Positions 43,470 to 52,383 of a stretch of DNA of 64,000 nt are shown here, one piece after another. The notes under the pieces are model-generated. The model did no database searches and was not told the origin of the DNA. It saw only the letters and a program-made list of their open reading frames with translations. The stretch lies in the NCBI GenBank assembly GCA_964578605.1, contig CAZODO010000004.1, positions 40,159-104,158 on the forward strand, read 5' to 3'. How positions within the stretch are numbered: position 1 is the first letter of the stretch; each line of letters opens with the position of its first letter. Made by a program: the position numbers and the translations under genes. The stretch comes from JAXMHN01 sp964578605. Its GTDB lineage: Bacteria > Verrucomicrobiota > Verrucomicrobiia > Limisphaerales > SIBE01.

Positions 43470-45173
43470 ATGAAGCAAGCTCGGCCTCCCATGCAACTGT
43501 CGCGAATCGTTTGCAGCACACTCTTTTTTAGCGCCGCCGTCACGGCCTTCTCCCAGACGCCAGCCGCTGTTCCGGAACCCCTTCCTGCGACCGGTTGGCG
43601 TCCCGTCTCGCCGGCCACCCCACCCGCCGCCCCTTCCGTCACGCCGCAACCGCTGCCCGCGCCGGCGGCGGCACCGGCCGGCTCGACTGCGGTTCAGGCC
43701 GCTCCAGTCCCTGCCCCCTCCTCCGCCGTCCGGACCGCAGCCGCCGTTCAGACCCGGTCGATCTCGCTGCAAGAGGCGCTCGACGAGGCGCTGCAGCACA
43801 ATTTCGACGTCCAGATCTCGCGGTTTCTGCCGGAACTGGCCCGTTTCAATCTCGGCGCCGCTTACGGGGGTTACGATCCCGTCATTTCCGCCAGTGGCCA
43901 ACACGAGTATACCCGGTCGCCGGGCGGCCTGAATCCATTCACCAATGCCCTTTATCCCGGGCCGGAGACGGAAGGAGACACGTTTTCGGCCGGGCTGGGG
44001 GGATTGCTGCCATGGGGCCTCCAGTACCGTCTGACCGGCACTGCCCGGGATTCCACCAGTGAAACGCCGCCCAACGCCCCCGTCGAAGTGGCGACCGCCA
44101 ACGCGGCGATCTCCGAACTGCGCCAGCCATTGTTAAAGAATTTCTGGATCGACGCCACCCGGGCGACCATCCAGATCTCGCGCAACCGGGTGAAGTTCTC
44201 CGAGCAATCGCTCCGATTGCAGATGATGACGACTGTGGCCGCGGTCGAACAGGCCTACTACAACCTGATCTTTGCCCGCGAGAACGTCAAAGTGCAGGAG
44301 TCCGCCCTCCAGCTTGCCGAACGCCTGCTCTGGGAAAACCGCAAGAAAGTGGAGGTTGGCCAGCTCGCGCCCCTCGACGAAAAACAGGCGGAATCTCAAG
44401 TGGCGGCCAGCCGTGCGGACCTGCTCGTTGGCCAGCGCGCGCTTGATTCCCAGGAGAACGTCCTCAAGAGCCTGATCACCGACCAGTACGCCGGTTTGCA
44501 TAGCGTCCGCTTGATCCCGGCCGAAAACCTCGTGGCCGTCCCTCCCCTGCTCGATCTGCACGCCAGCTGGGATCGCGCGCTCCGGCTTCGACCGGACCTC
44601 ATCCAGGCGCGCCTTGATCTCCAGCGCAGCGAGATCAACGTCCGCTACGATCGCAACCAGCTCTTTCCTCAGCTCGACCTCGTGGGCCAGTACGGCTACG
44701 CCGGGCGCGAAGTCGAATACAGCGGCGCTTTCGGCCAGATCAAAGACCGGGACAATCCTTACTGGTACTACGGGGCGTCCCTCAATTACCCCATCGGCAA
44801 CCGCGCCGCCCGCAATAATTACCGCGCGTCCAAAGCCGAACGGGAGCAGGTGGACCTCATCATGAAACAGCGCGAGCAAGGGGTTCTCATCTCGGTTGAC
44901 GATGCCGTCAAGCGGGTCCAGACCGACTTCGCCCGTGTCGAAGCCACACGCGAAGCCCGGTTATTTGCCGAAGCCGCGTTGGACGCCGAACAGAAGAAGC
45001 TCGAGAATGGCAAGAGCACCAGCTTTTTCGTCCTGCAATTCCAGCGCGACCTGACGGCGGCCCGGTTCCAGGAAATCCAAGCGCTGGCCGAGTATAACAA
45101 CTCGCTGGCGCAGCTTGCCTTTCAGGAGGGCAGCACGTTCGAGCGGCACAACCTGAGGGTCGAGATCAAGTAG
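43470..45173 (+). CDS. TolC-family outer-membrane efflux protein
   Basis: 567 residues. A signal peptide is followed by an Ala/Pro-rich linker to about residue 90 that is longer than in E. coli TolC. The outer-membrane efflux repeats follow: SLQEALDEALQHNFDVQISR, AVEQAYYNLIFARENVKVQ, LDLQRSEINVRYDRNQLFPQLDLVGQYG. It would form the trimeric exit duct for an efflux or type I secretion system; no inner-membrane partner is adjacent. A second ATG at 43491 is possible. Its end overlaps the convergent chelatase-like gene by 8 bp. Confidence 0.9.
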   Translation: MKQARPPMQLSRIVCSTLFFSAAVTAFSQTPAAVPEPLPATGWRPVSPATPPAAPSVTPQPLPAPAAAPAGSTAVQAAPVPAPSSAVRTAAAVQTRSISLQEALDEALQHNFDVQISRFLPELARFNLGAAYGGYDPVISASGQHEYTRSPGGLNPFTNALYPGPETEGDTFSAGLGGLLPWGLQYRLTGTARDSTSETPPNAPVEVATANAAISELRQPLLKNFWIDATRATIQISRNRVKFSEQSLRLQMMTTVAAVEQAYYNLIFARENVKVQESALQLAERLLWENRKKVEVGQLAPLDEKQAESQVAASRADLLVGQRALDSQENVLKSLITDQYAGLHSVRLIPAENLVAVPPLLDLHASWDRALRLRPDLIQARLDLQRSEINVRYDRNQLFPQLDLVGQYGYAGREVEYSGAFGQIKDRDNPYWYYGASLNYPIGNRAARNNYRASKAEREQVDLIMKQREQGVLISVDDAVKRVQTDFARVEATREARLFAEAALDAEQKKLENGKSTSFFVLQFQRDLTAARFQEIQALAEYNNSLAQLAFQEGSTFERHNLRVEIK

Positions 45174-46020
45174 GCTCGGCGGCCTGCCGGACCCGATCCA
45201 AAATCACGTCAGCCAAGTGAGGATCCGTCCCCACAGCGCGTGCATACCAAATCCGTTTGCCCTCTTTCTCCGTCGGGTTTCGCCATCCTGGCTGCCCCCG
45301 GTTCAACCGCTCGCGCACGACGCGTTCGGGCTCTCCGAGCAGCACCGGGATATCCTCGGCACCGTGCAGTCCATCGCTGATAAAGAACGGCACAACCACC
45401 AGGTTCTTCTTGCCCGTCAGCTCCCGGCAATCTGAAATCCGCGGGGCCTCCTCCATGAACACCGCATGCACCTCGGGAAAGGCGTTCCGCGCCTGAATCA
45501 AGGCCACCTGCCGCTCAATGGACCGGCGCGAGTTCCCGTTCCGGCCCGTTCCATGTCCCGCGATAAAGAGGGCCGTTTCCTCCCGCCGTGGCACGCAGGG
45601 AAAAGGATACGTCTCGAGCACCTCGCAGGCGCGAGCCAGGATGACCCCCGCCATGCTCTCGTGAGTTCCCACCGGTGCGCAGTAGATCAAAGTGCGTTCG
45701 CCCCGCTGTTGCACCCGGGCAAACACGGGTTGCCCCTCCTCGCGAAGCCCGAGTTCAAGCGGGATGATCTCCTCCGTGAAATAGCCTTCGCTAATGAACA
45801 ACGGCACGATGAACACCCGGGACCCCCTGGCGCCGGCCAGCGTGGAGGACAGGGAAGGCTCCTGTTTGAAAAACGCGCCACGCACCTCCGCGAACAGCCC
45901 CCGGCGCCTCAATTCCGCCGCGTGCTGCAAGACCGGGCCAGCCGAATCCCGGTTCACCGTCGAACCGTGTCCGATCAGGAGCAGCGTGGCATTCGAGTAA
46001 TCCCGATTCACCCCAAACAA
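45166..46020 (-). CDS. CbiX/SirB-like chelatase-family protein, two repeats
   Basis: 284 residues in two similar halves, each with the chelatase histidine motif: LLLIGHGSTVNRDS near the N-terminus and LFIAGHGTGRNGNS at about residue 150, each followed by a V-x-V/I-P-L/F-F-I-S-E/D-G strand (IVPLFISEGYFTEE; VVPFFISDGLHGAED). CbiX/SirB proteins insert cobalt or iron into sirohydrochlorin for cobalamin or siroheme. No other corrin-ring genes are adjacent, so the metal and product are open. The window has several cobalamin-related enzymes that would need the cofactor. Confidence 0.82.
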   Translation of the reverse strand: MFGVNRDYSNATLLLIGHGSTVNRDSAGPVLQHAAELRRRGLFAEVRGAFFKQEPSLSSTLAGARGSRVFIVPLFISEGYFTEEIIPLELGLREEGQPVFARVQQRGERTLIYCAPVGTHESMAGVILARACEVLETYPFPCVPRREETALFIAGHGTGRNGNSRRSIERQVALIQARNAFPEVHAVFMEEAPRISDCRELTGKKNLVVVPFFISDGLHGAEDIPVLLGEPERVVRERLNRGQPGWRNPTEKEGKRIWYARAVGTDPHLADVILDRVRQAAEPT

Positions 46021-46055
46021 GTATTCCGAGGAAAGGCTGCGCGCAACCGTTTGGG

Positions 46056-46070
46056 CAGGGCTGGCCGCTT
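46056..46070 (-). repeat. REP-like core, reverse partial copy
   Basis: GGCAGGGCTGGCCGC, the reverse complement of the CGGCGGnCCrGCCCTGCC core with one base missing. It stands 34 bp before array B. Confidence 0.4.
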
Positions 46071-46103
46071 GAGTGGGGCTGGAGCGCTGGGCTGGTCCTG
46101 CCC

Positions 46104-46199
46104 TATTTAACTCGATTCAGACAGGTATTTGACCCGTATTTAACTCGTTCGCCAATCGAGTTAAATACCTGTTAAATACGTGTTATATACGTGTTATAT
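46104..46199. repeat. Palindromic 11-bp repeat array B (4 + centre + 4 units)
   Basis: Left units TATTTAACTCG, ATTCAGACAGG, TATTTGACCCG, TATTTAACTCG; centre TTCGCCAA; right units TCGAGTTAAAT, ACCTGTTAAAT, ACGTGTTATAT, ACGTGTTATAT. The last two right units and the next bases CCGAAG are identical to array A, and the total length (96 bp) is the same. The pair is therefore one element found twice, 36 kb apart. Both copies sit in divergent intergenic gaps, in the same orientation relative to the plus-strand gene. Confidence 0.88.
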
Positions 46200-46339
46200 C
46201 CGAAGGCAGCGGCGCGTGACGCCCTCAATCGCGCCGGAAAGCCCCGAGCCCGGAACCGTCCTTCCGCCCCACCTCCTTCCCATCCCGGCGCCACTTTGTT
46301 TGGTTGGAACCGGCGCCGCCCGGTGCTATGACATGGGCT

Positions 46340-47359
46340 ATGATGAAAACTGCCAAAATGGCCGTTTGCCTCGCGCTCATGCCTGCCGACGGATCCGCCG
46401 CCAGCCCGCCTCCCCAAACGGAGATTGCCAACACCCAGGTTCGGGCCCGGATTTACCTGCCCGATGCCCAGGCGGGCTTTTACCGGGGCACCCGGTTTGA
46501 CTGGTCCGGCGTGATTGGCGGCTTGGAGTTCGCCGGGCACAATTATTATCCCCAATGGTTTCAGCGCACGGACCAGGCGGTGCACGATTTCATCTACGAT
46601 GGCGCCGATATTGTCGCCGGCCCCTGCACCGCCGTGACCGGGCCAACGGAGGAGTTCGCCAACAACCTGGGATACGACGAAGCGGCCGCGGGCGGGACGT
46701 TCATCAAGATTGGGGTTGGCGTGTTGCGCAAGCCTGACGCGGGCGCCTACGACAATTACCGCCTTTACCCGATTGTGGACGGCGGGAAATGGACCGTCCG
46801 CACGGCGCCGGATTCGGTGGATTTCCGGCAGGAATTGGCCGATCCCTCAAGCGGGTTCAGTTACGATTACCGCAAGAAGGTGGCCCTCGCCAAAGACGCT
46901 CCGCGCCTGGTCTTTGACCATAGCATTCGCAATACCGGCAAACGCGCCATCAAAGCCAGCGTTTATAACCACAACTTCCTTTATATCGACCGGCAACCGC
47001 CGGGTCCGGGCGTGACGATCACGTTGCCGTTCACTATTCAGGCCCAGCCCGCGCCGAACAAGAACCTGGTCGAGATCCGCGGGAACGCCATTCGCTTCCT
47101 CAAGACGCTCTCGGGCGAAGAAAGTGTTTACATGGGGATCCAGGGTTTTGGCGGCGAGTCCAAAGACTACGATCTCCGGATTGAAGACCGTCGGTCCGGG
47201 GCGGCCTTAAGGATTACGTCCAACCGGCCTCTATCCCGCGCCGCGTTGTGGGCCATCCGCGCGCCGCTGTCGCCCGAACCGTTCATCGACTTTGCCATCG
47301 AGCCCGGGGAGGAATTCACCTGGCAGATCGTTTACCACCATTACCTGGTGAAGCCGTAG
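46340..47359 (+). CDS. Exported aldose-1-epimerase-like (mutarotase fold) protein
   Basis: 339 residues. A weak signal peptide (MAVCLALMPADGSAA) is followed by a β-sandwich typical of the galactose mutarotase superfamily. A likely catalytic histidine lies in SVYNHNFLYID (compare TNHxYFNL of GalM), and the C-terminal AIEPGEEFTWQIVYHHY resembles the PGE strand that carries the catalytic glutamate. Aldose epimerases interconvert sugar anomers; family members of this exported type have no known substrate. ATGs at 46328, 46340 and 46343 are all possible; 46340 is chosen because it starts the signal peptide. Stand-alone gene. Confidence 0.62.
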   Translation: MMKTAKMAVCLALMPADGSAASPPPQTEIANTQVRARIYLPDAQAGFYRGTRFDWSGVIGGLEFAGHNYYPQWFQRTDQAVHDFIYDGADIVAGPCTAVTGPTEEFANNLGYDEAAAGGTFIKIGVGVLRKPDAGAYDNYRLYPIVDGGKWTVRTAPDSVDFRQELADPSSGFSYDYRKKVALAKDAPRLVFDHSIRNTGKRAIKASVYNHNFLYIDRQPPGPGVTITLPFTIQAQPAPNKNLVEIRGNAIRFLKTLSGEESVYMGIQGFGGESKDYDLRIEDRRSGAALRITSNRPLSRAALWAIRAPLSPEPFIDFAIEPGEEFTWQIVYHHYLVKP

Positions 47360-47413
47360 AGCCCGCAGTCCGCCAAACCGTAAGATGTCGGAGAGTGCCG
47401 CCTTCCCGCCAAG

Positions 47414-48019
47414 CTATTGAGCGGCGGCGATGGCCAAGGGAAGGACGATCAGGTTGTGAAGGGCGTGGATCGCCGTCGTCACCCAGAGGGCGGTCCACCA
47501 GGATTGAACCCGGGCTTCGAGGTACGCATGGCTGAAGAAAAGGCCCCCGACAATTCCGGCTGACACGCCCGAAATCACGCCGTCCAGGAAATGGAGCGCG
47601 GCGAATGGGACGGCGCCGAAAAGGAATTGGGCGGTCCGCGATCGGCGCAGCGCGCGCAACAGCTCGATGGGAGCGGATTGCAGGAGGAGGGTCTCGAGCG
47701 GGGGCGCCAAGAGGATTGCCACGATGAATGCCATCACCGGATTGCGGAACAGCTCCATCTGTGCCTTGGAGGGCGCTTCATTCAAGAACAACGCGAAAGG
47801 AATGGTCAGGAGGATTTTGATCGCGAATTGCTGAAGCAGGATGCGGAAGATGAACGACCGTTTCCTGGGGCAGTTCGCCAGGCGAACGGGCCTGAAGAAC
47901 CCTTGGAAAAACGTCTCGGCCGGCGGGGGCGCAGGCGGGGTCGCTGGAAGGACAGGCGGCACTTCCCCCGCGTGAGCCTGGATGACGAGAGGTGCATCAA
48001 ACGCTGGGGGCTCAGGCAT
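47414..48019 (-). CDS. CPBP-type membrane protein (diverged)
   Basis: 201 residues with four to six membrane helices after a Pro-rich soluble N-terminus (~50 residues). CPBP/CAAX-protease motif 2 (FAALH) and motif 3 (HALHN) are present. Motif 1 (EExxxR) is degenerate: PPLETLLLQ has a single glutamate and no arginine, so protease activity is doubtful. CPBP proteins process or scaffold membrane peptides. No partner gene is evident; it diverges from the dGTPase gene. Confidence 0.65.
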   Translation of the reverse strand: MPEPPAFDAPLVIQAHAGEVPPVLPATPPAPPPAETFFQGFFRPVRLANCPRKRSFIFRILLQQFAIKILLTIPFALFLNEAPSKAQMELFRNPVMAFIVAILLAPPLETLLLQSAPIELLRALRRSRTAQFLFGAVPFAALHFLDGVISGVSAGIVGGLFFSHAYLEARVQSWWTALWVTTAIHALHNLIVLPLAIAAAQ

Positions 48020-48100
48020 CGTGCCGGGATCTTACGCCTGGCAGTCGGTCGCGCCAAGCGCCATTGGGACTGGGAAATAGCCTATGCCCCATGGCCGGCC

Positions 48101-48118
48101 CGGCGGGCCAGCCCTGCC
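48101..48118 (+). repeat. REP-like GC-rich core, copy 2
   Basis: CGGCGGGCCAGCCCTGCC, preceded by GGCCGGCC, in the 148-bp divergent gap between the CPBP-like and dGTPase genes. Confidence 0.55.
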
Positions 48119-48167
48119 AGCCTGCCCGAGAATCGCCATTTGCCCGCGCTTATGGTATGAAACGGAC

Positions 48168-49361
48168 ATGCACAGGCGCATCAGGCAGCACGCCACACCC
48201 GACGCGCCCCGTGACAGCATGCCTTGCACACGCGCAGAACTTGAAGCTCGCGAGCGGGCTGACCTGGCGCCTTACGCCCAGCTCAGCGCCGACACGCGCG
48301 GGCGTGTTTACGATGAGCCGCCGCCGGATTGGCGGACCCATTACCAGCGAGACAGGGACCGGGTGATCCATTCCAGGGCGTTTCGCCGGCTGGAGTACAA
48401 GACGCAGGTCTTCCTGAACGGCACCGGCGACCATTTGCGAACCCGGCTGACGCACACGATCGAGGTTGCGGCCATCGCCCGCAATATCGCCCGGGCGCTG
48501 CGTTTGAACGAAGACTTGGCCGAGGCGATCGCGCTGGCGCACGACCTGGGGCATCCGCCTTTCGGCCACAAAGGCGAGCGTTGCCTCGACGCGCTCATGC
48601 GGGACCATGGCGGATTCGAGCACAATTGCCATAGCTTGCGGCTGGTGGAGGAGTTGGAACAGAAGTACCCCCTGTTCCCGGGCCTGAACCTGACGTGGGA
48701 AGTCCGGGAAGGGTTGGCGCGGCATGTGACCACCTATGATCAGCCTGGCAAGCATGCCCGGTTTGGATCCCGGGCGCCTTCGCTCGAAGCCCAGGTGGCC
48801 AACCTCGCGGACGAGATCGCCTATTACAGCCACGACCTCGATGACGGCCTTGAGGCCGGGCTCCTCGACGAACAGACCCTGGGACGCGAGGCCCCCGTTT
48901 GGCGCGAAGCCGCGGAACGGATTCGCCGCGAGCATGGGGATTTGCCGGACGAGTGCCGGAGATACTTCATTATACGGTGCATTATTGATGGCCAGGTGCA
49001 CGATGTGGTGACGACAACCGAAGCGCGGATTCGGAAGGCCGCGATCAAGTCGGCGGACGACGCCCGGGCGTGGGCGGGACGGTTGGCAGCGTATAGCGCC
49101 ACCCGCCAGAAACAGAACCAGGCATTGCGCAAGTACTTATACGCCAACCTTTACCACAATCCGAAGGTCCATGGACCCAATAGCCGGGCGGTCCGGATGC
49201 TCGAGGACCTGTTTGGGTATTACCTTGAGCATCGCAAGGCCCTTGGTGACCAGGCGCGCCGGCGCGCGCGGAAGCTCGGCTGGCATCGGACGGTTTGCGA
49301 TTACCTGGCAGGAATGACCGATCGCTATGTGGCCAAAGAACATGCGCGGATTTTCGAGTGA
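48168..49361 (+). CDS. dgt: Deoxyguanosinetriphosphate triphosphohydrolase-like protein
   Basis: 398 residues. HD-domain dNTP triphosphohydrolase of the Dgt-like type 2 family: FRRLEYKTQVF, the first metal histidine in RLTHTIEVAAIARNIAR, the HD pair in ALAHDLGHPPFGHKGE and a distal NLADEIAYYSHDLDDG carrying the last ligand. It trims dNTP pools and may limit phage replication. A start at ATG 48168 is used; another at 48210 is possible. No operon partner. Confidence 0.93.
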   Translation: MHRRIRQHATPDAPRDSMPCTRAELEARERADLAPYAQLSADTRGRVYDEPPPDWRTHYQRDRDRVIHSRAFRRLEYKTQVFLNGTGDHLRTRLTHTIEVAAIARNIARALRLNEDLAEAIALAHDLGHPPFGHKGERCLDALMRDHGGFEHNCHSLRLVEELEQKYPLFPGLNLTWEVREGLARHVTTYDQPGKHARFGSRAPSLEAQVANLADEIAYYSHDLDDGLEAGLLDEQTLGREAPVWREAAERIRREHGDLPDECRRYFIIRCIIDGQVHDVVTTTEARIRKAAIKSADDARAWAGRLAAYSATRQKQNQALRKYLYANLYHNPKVHGPNSRAVRMLEDLFGYYLEHRKALGDQARRRARKLGWHRTVCDYLAGMTDRYVAKEHARIFE

Positions 49362-49504
49362 ACCAGGAACTCGGTCTGAGGACGGCCCCACCCGGACGGA
49401 GGCACGGACCTTTGGCCGGTTCGCAGCCACGCCAGATTCCTGCAACCGGTTGGGGCACGGCCGTGTTCTAGGCCTAGACTGAGCCGGAAACACCCGGCAC
49501 AACA

Positions 49505-50158
49505 ATGACAGAGCAACCGGAGTTTGAGACGTTCATGCGAGCATACCAGAACATGGTATTCAGCACCGCCGTGCGTCTGCTGGGCAACGATGCCGAAGCC
49601 CAGGATATCGCACAGGACGTCTTCCTGAAGGCTTACGAGCGTTTCAGCGACCTCTCCCAGAGCCCCACGGTGGGCGGTTGGCTCAAAACCGTGACCACCA
49701 ACCTCTGTCTGAACCACCTCTCACGATACCGCGCACGCTGGCGGTTCTTTTCCGAGTTGGTGTCCCGGGACGATGACAAAGACACCATGCTCGACATCCC
49801 GGCGCCCGACCGAATCAACGACGCGCTCGATGGCGCCGACCATCGGCGGCTCCTCGAACAAGCCTTGCAGAAACTTCCGGCGGCCCAAAGAGTGCCGCTG
49901 GTGCTTTTCCATTTCGAGAACCTCACTTACGAAGAGATCGCGGCGAAGCTCCGCATCTCGTTGAGCAAGGTGAAAACGGACATCTTTCGCGGCCGCGAAG
50001 CCTTGCGGAAGAAGCTGACCCTGCAGTCCACCGGGACCGATGAGTGGAGCGACTTCAAGCCCCACCCCAAAGCCAACCCGGACAGCGGCACCGCCCACCA
50101 GCAGAACCGCTTCCATAACCCTCAGAGCTTTCTCGCGCTGGGTCTGGCTCGAGGCTGA
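49505..50158 (+). CDS. RNA polymerase sigma factor, ECF type
   Basis: 217 residues. Region 2 (residues ~8-75: YQNMVFSTAVRLLGNDAEAQDIAQDVFLKAYERF) and region 4 (~115-175: ALQKLPAAQRVPLVLFHFENLTYEEIAAKL) with a helix-turn-helix. No regions 1 or 3, so it is an extracytoplasmic-function sigma. The C-terminal tail (~40 residues) is extra. The next gene, 9 bp on, is a membrane protein in the position usual for an anti-sigma factor, and a bactofilin/RDD protein follows 6 bp later. The three are likely one operon under their own control. Confidence 0.93.
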   Translation: MTEQPEFETFMRAYQNMVFSTAVRLLGNDAEAQDIAQDVFLKAYERFSDLSQSPTVGGWLKTVTTNLCLNHLSRYRARWRFFSELVSRDDDKDTMLDIPAPDRINDALDGADHRRLLEQALQKLPAAQRVPLVLFHFENLTYEEIAAKLRISLSKVKTDIFRGREALRKKLTLQSTGTDEWSDFKPHPKANPDSGTAHQQNRFHNPQSFLALGLARG

Positions 50159-50167
50159 CGTATTTGC

Positions 50168-50632
50168 ATGGACAACACTCCCCAAGAGACTTTGGAACAG
50201 ATGATCCACCGGGAACTCTCCAAGCTGCCGGAACGTCAGGCGCCTCAAACGCTCATTCCGCGCGTGTTGGCGCGCCTTCACGCCCGGCAACACAAACATT
50301 GGTGGCAGAAGCCGTGGACCGAGTGGCCAATCCGGATCCAGATGGCCTCGCTGCCCATCATGTTCGCGCTCGCGGTGGGTGCGGTCGCCGGGTTCAGGGT
50401 GATCTGGCTGGCGTTGCTCGGCGAGCCAAACCTCCAGATGGCGCCGGGATTATTTACGCTTTTCGCGGCCGCCTGGGAGGTGGTCACCGCGATGGGGAAC
50501 GCCTTGCTGGTGTTGAGCAGGGCTGTCACTCACGAATGGCTCTTGCTCGGCCTGTTCTTGCCGCTCACCATGTATCTCGTCTGCGTGGGGCTGGGAACGC
50601 TCTGCTACCGAATGGCCGTTCAAAGAAAGTAG
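50168..50632 (+). CDS. Putative membrane anti-sigma factor
   Basis: 154 residues. The N-terminal cytoplasmic ~55 residues (ETLEQMIHRELSKLPERQAPQTLIPRVLARL) have the helical look of an anti-sigma domain, though no ZAS zinc motif (HxxxCxxC) is present. Two or three hydrophobic segments follow (MFALAVGAVAGFRVIWLALL; LLGLFLPLTMYLVCVGLGTL). Assigned mainly by position: directly after an ECF sigma gene. It could equally be a small structural membrane protein. Confidence 0.6.
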   Translation: MDNTPQETLEQMIHRELSKLPERQAPQTLIPRVLARLHARQHKHWWQKPWTEWPIRIQMASLPIMFALAVGAVAGFRVIWLALLGEPNLQMAPGLFTLFAAAWEVVTAMGNALLVLSRAVTHEWLLLGLFLPLTMYLVCVGLGTLCYRMAVQRK

Positions 50633-50638
50633 GGCGCC

Positions 50639-52291
50639 ATGAGATTGTCGTATCCGCTTTCGATAACCCTCGCGGCCCTGCTCGTGCCCAGGATCCTCGT
50701 GCCGCAAGGAATCGCTGCGGAGCAGGAAGTTCAACCTTTGGCCGTTCAAGTCGAGGACCAGGCGCAACCCAGCGCCCCGGCGAACGAAGACACAGTGCAG
50801 GCGTCCCCGGAAGAGCCCGCTCCGGCCGCTGTGCCCGAGCAGGGAGAGTCTTCCGCCATCACCGACGACGAGGCTTCCATAACGATTCGACGCGACCAGG
50901 AGCGGCCACAGGCCGAACCGCGAAGGAAGCGCCCGCGTCAGCGTGAGATGACGTTTCGTGGTCCCGAAAGCGAGCGAGTCGAGATTGGGAAGGACGTCGT
51001 CATCGCCGCGAACGAGGTGGTGCGTGAACTCGTCGTGATCGCCGGGGATGCGCAAGTAGACGGGACGATCGAAGGCAGCCTGGTCGTGGTCTCTGGTTCG
51101 GCTCGGATCAACGGCAGCGTGGGACACGATCTGGTTACGGTCCTGGGTTCGGCAACCCTGGGACCCAACGCGAGCGTTGGCCGGGACGCGGTGACGGTTG
51201 GCGGGGCCCTGAAACTGGCGGAGGGCGCTTTCGTGGGCGGCCAGCAAACGGCCGTTGCATTGGGTCCGATGCTGCCGGACTTCACATGGCTCCAGAATTG
51301 GCTGTCGAAAGGCGTCTTCCTCGCCCGGCCGTTTCCGCCCGGGGTGCGGTGGGTCTGGGTCGTGGCAGCGACCTGCTTGCTTCTTTACCTCGCGGTGGCT
51401 TTGGTATTTCCCGCGCCGGTGCGAGCGTGTGTCAGAACGCTCGAACAGCAGCCGGTGGCGTCGTTCTTCGTCGGATTGTCGCTATGCGTCTTGCTTGGGC
51501 CGTTGCTGTTTCTCCTGGTAGTGTCGGTGGCGGGCCTGCTGGTAATTCCGTTCCTGATCTGTGCCGTGATTGCCGCCATGATTTTCGGCAAGATCGCGGT
51601 CTATACCTACACCGGCCAGCAGTTGGGGCGCCAATTCAATGGCACCGATCTGAGCTTGCCCGCATTGCTGCTATTGGGCGCGGTGCTCTTTTACCTGATC
51701 TACATGGTGCCGGTGCTGGGGTTCGCGGTTTGGGGCATGGTAACGCTGCTAGGGGTCGGGGCTGTTCTGCTGGCGGCGTTTGCCCCGTTCTCTCAGGAGG
51801 CACAACCGGCGCTTGTCGGAGCCGGAACAGGGACACCCGCGGTGGCAGCGGTGGTTGAAGCGGCCGGAACCGGCAGGGCGGCTCAACTGCCCCCCGCCGT
51901 CATGCCGAGCGCAGATTATGCGTTGCTGCCGAGGGTGGGATTTTGGCGACGGTTCACGGCGACGCTTCTGGACTTTGTGTTATTGATGCTGCTGCTTCGG
52001 ATGGCGGACAGTTGGTTTCTGATCCTCTGGGCTGCCTACCACGTTGGGATGTGGGCATGGAAAGGCACGACCATTGGCGGCATCGTCATGGGTATCAAGA
52101 TCGTTCGGCTTGACGGGTGTCCGGTTGACTTCGGAGTCGCCCTGGTGCGCTGTCTTTCCAGCGTATTCTCGGCGGCGGCTCTGTTTGCCGGGTTCTTCTG
52201 GGCAGGCTGGGATAAGGAGCGGCAGGCTTGGCATGACAAGATTGCCGGAACGCTGGTCGTGAGAATGCCCAAAGGCGTGCCCCTCATCTGA
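50639..52291 (+). CDS. Bactofilin-like and RDD-domain fusion membrane protein
   Basis: 550 residues. Signal peptide, then an acidic low-complexity region (~30-110). Next comes a run of short β-strand repeats (EVVRELVVIAGDAQVDG, GSLVVVSGSARINGSVG, DLVTVLGSATLGPNASVG; ~125-195), like the right-handed β-helix of bactofilins. Then about four membrane helices (~235-380) and a C-terminal RDD domain (residues ~420-545: FWRRFTATLLDFVLL, then WKGTTIGGIVMGIKIV). Fusing a filament-type β-helix to an RDD membrane module is uncommon. Third gene of the sigma cassette, so it may be the envelope-stress effector. Confidence 0.75.
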   Translation: MRLSYPLSITLAALLVPRILVPQGIAAEQEVQPLAVQVEDQAQPSAPANEDTVQASPEEPAPAAVPEQGESSAITDDEASITIRRDQERPQAEPRRKRPRQREMTFRGPESERVEIGKDVVIAANEVVRELVVIAGDAQVDGTIEGSLVVVSGSARINGSVGHDLVTVLGSATLGPNASVGRDAVTVGGALKLAEGAFVGGQQTAVALGPMLPDFTWLQNWLSKGVFLARPFPPGVRWVWVVAATCLLLYLAVALVFPAPVRACVRTLEQQPVASFFVGLSLCVLLGPLLFLLVVSVAGLLVIPFLICAVIAAMIFGKIAVYTYTGQQLGRQFNGTDLSLPALLLLGAVLFYLIYMVPVLGFAVWGMVTLLGVGAVLLAAFAPFSQEAQPALVGAGTGTPAVAAVVEAAGTGRAAQLPPAVMPSADYALLPRVGFWRRFTATLLDFVLLMLLLRMADSWFLILWAAYHVGMWAWKGTTIGGIVMGIKIVRLDGCPVDFGVALVRCLSSVFSAAALFAGFFWAGWDKERQAWHDKIAGTLVVRMPKGVPLI

Positions 52292-52383
52292 CGCAGCTCC
52301 AGGCCGAAGCCCGTGGGACGGATTCGCGTCCATTCCTGATTCCCCCATCGACAAAGAAGCGCGTGGCGAACACAATCGTTCCC

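Noticed and set aside
10305..46199. CRISPR array as explanation of the 11-bp repeats
   Set aside because: Units are 11 bp without spacers and units vary; CRISPR repeats are 24-37 bp with unique spacers, and no cas gene is in the window.
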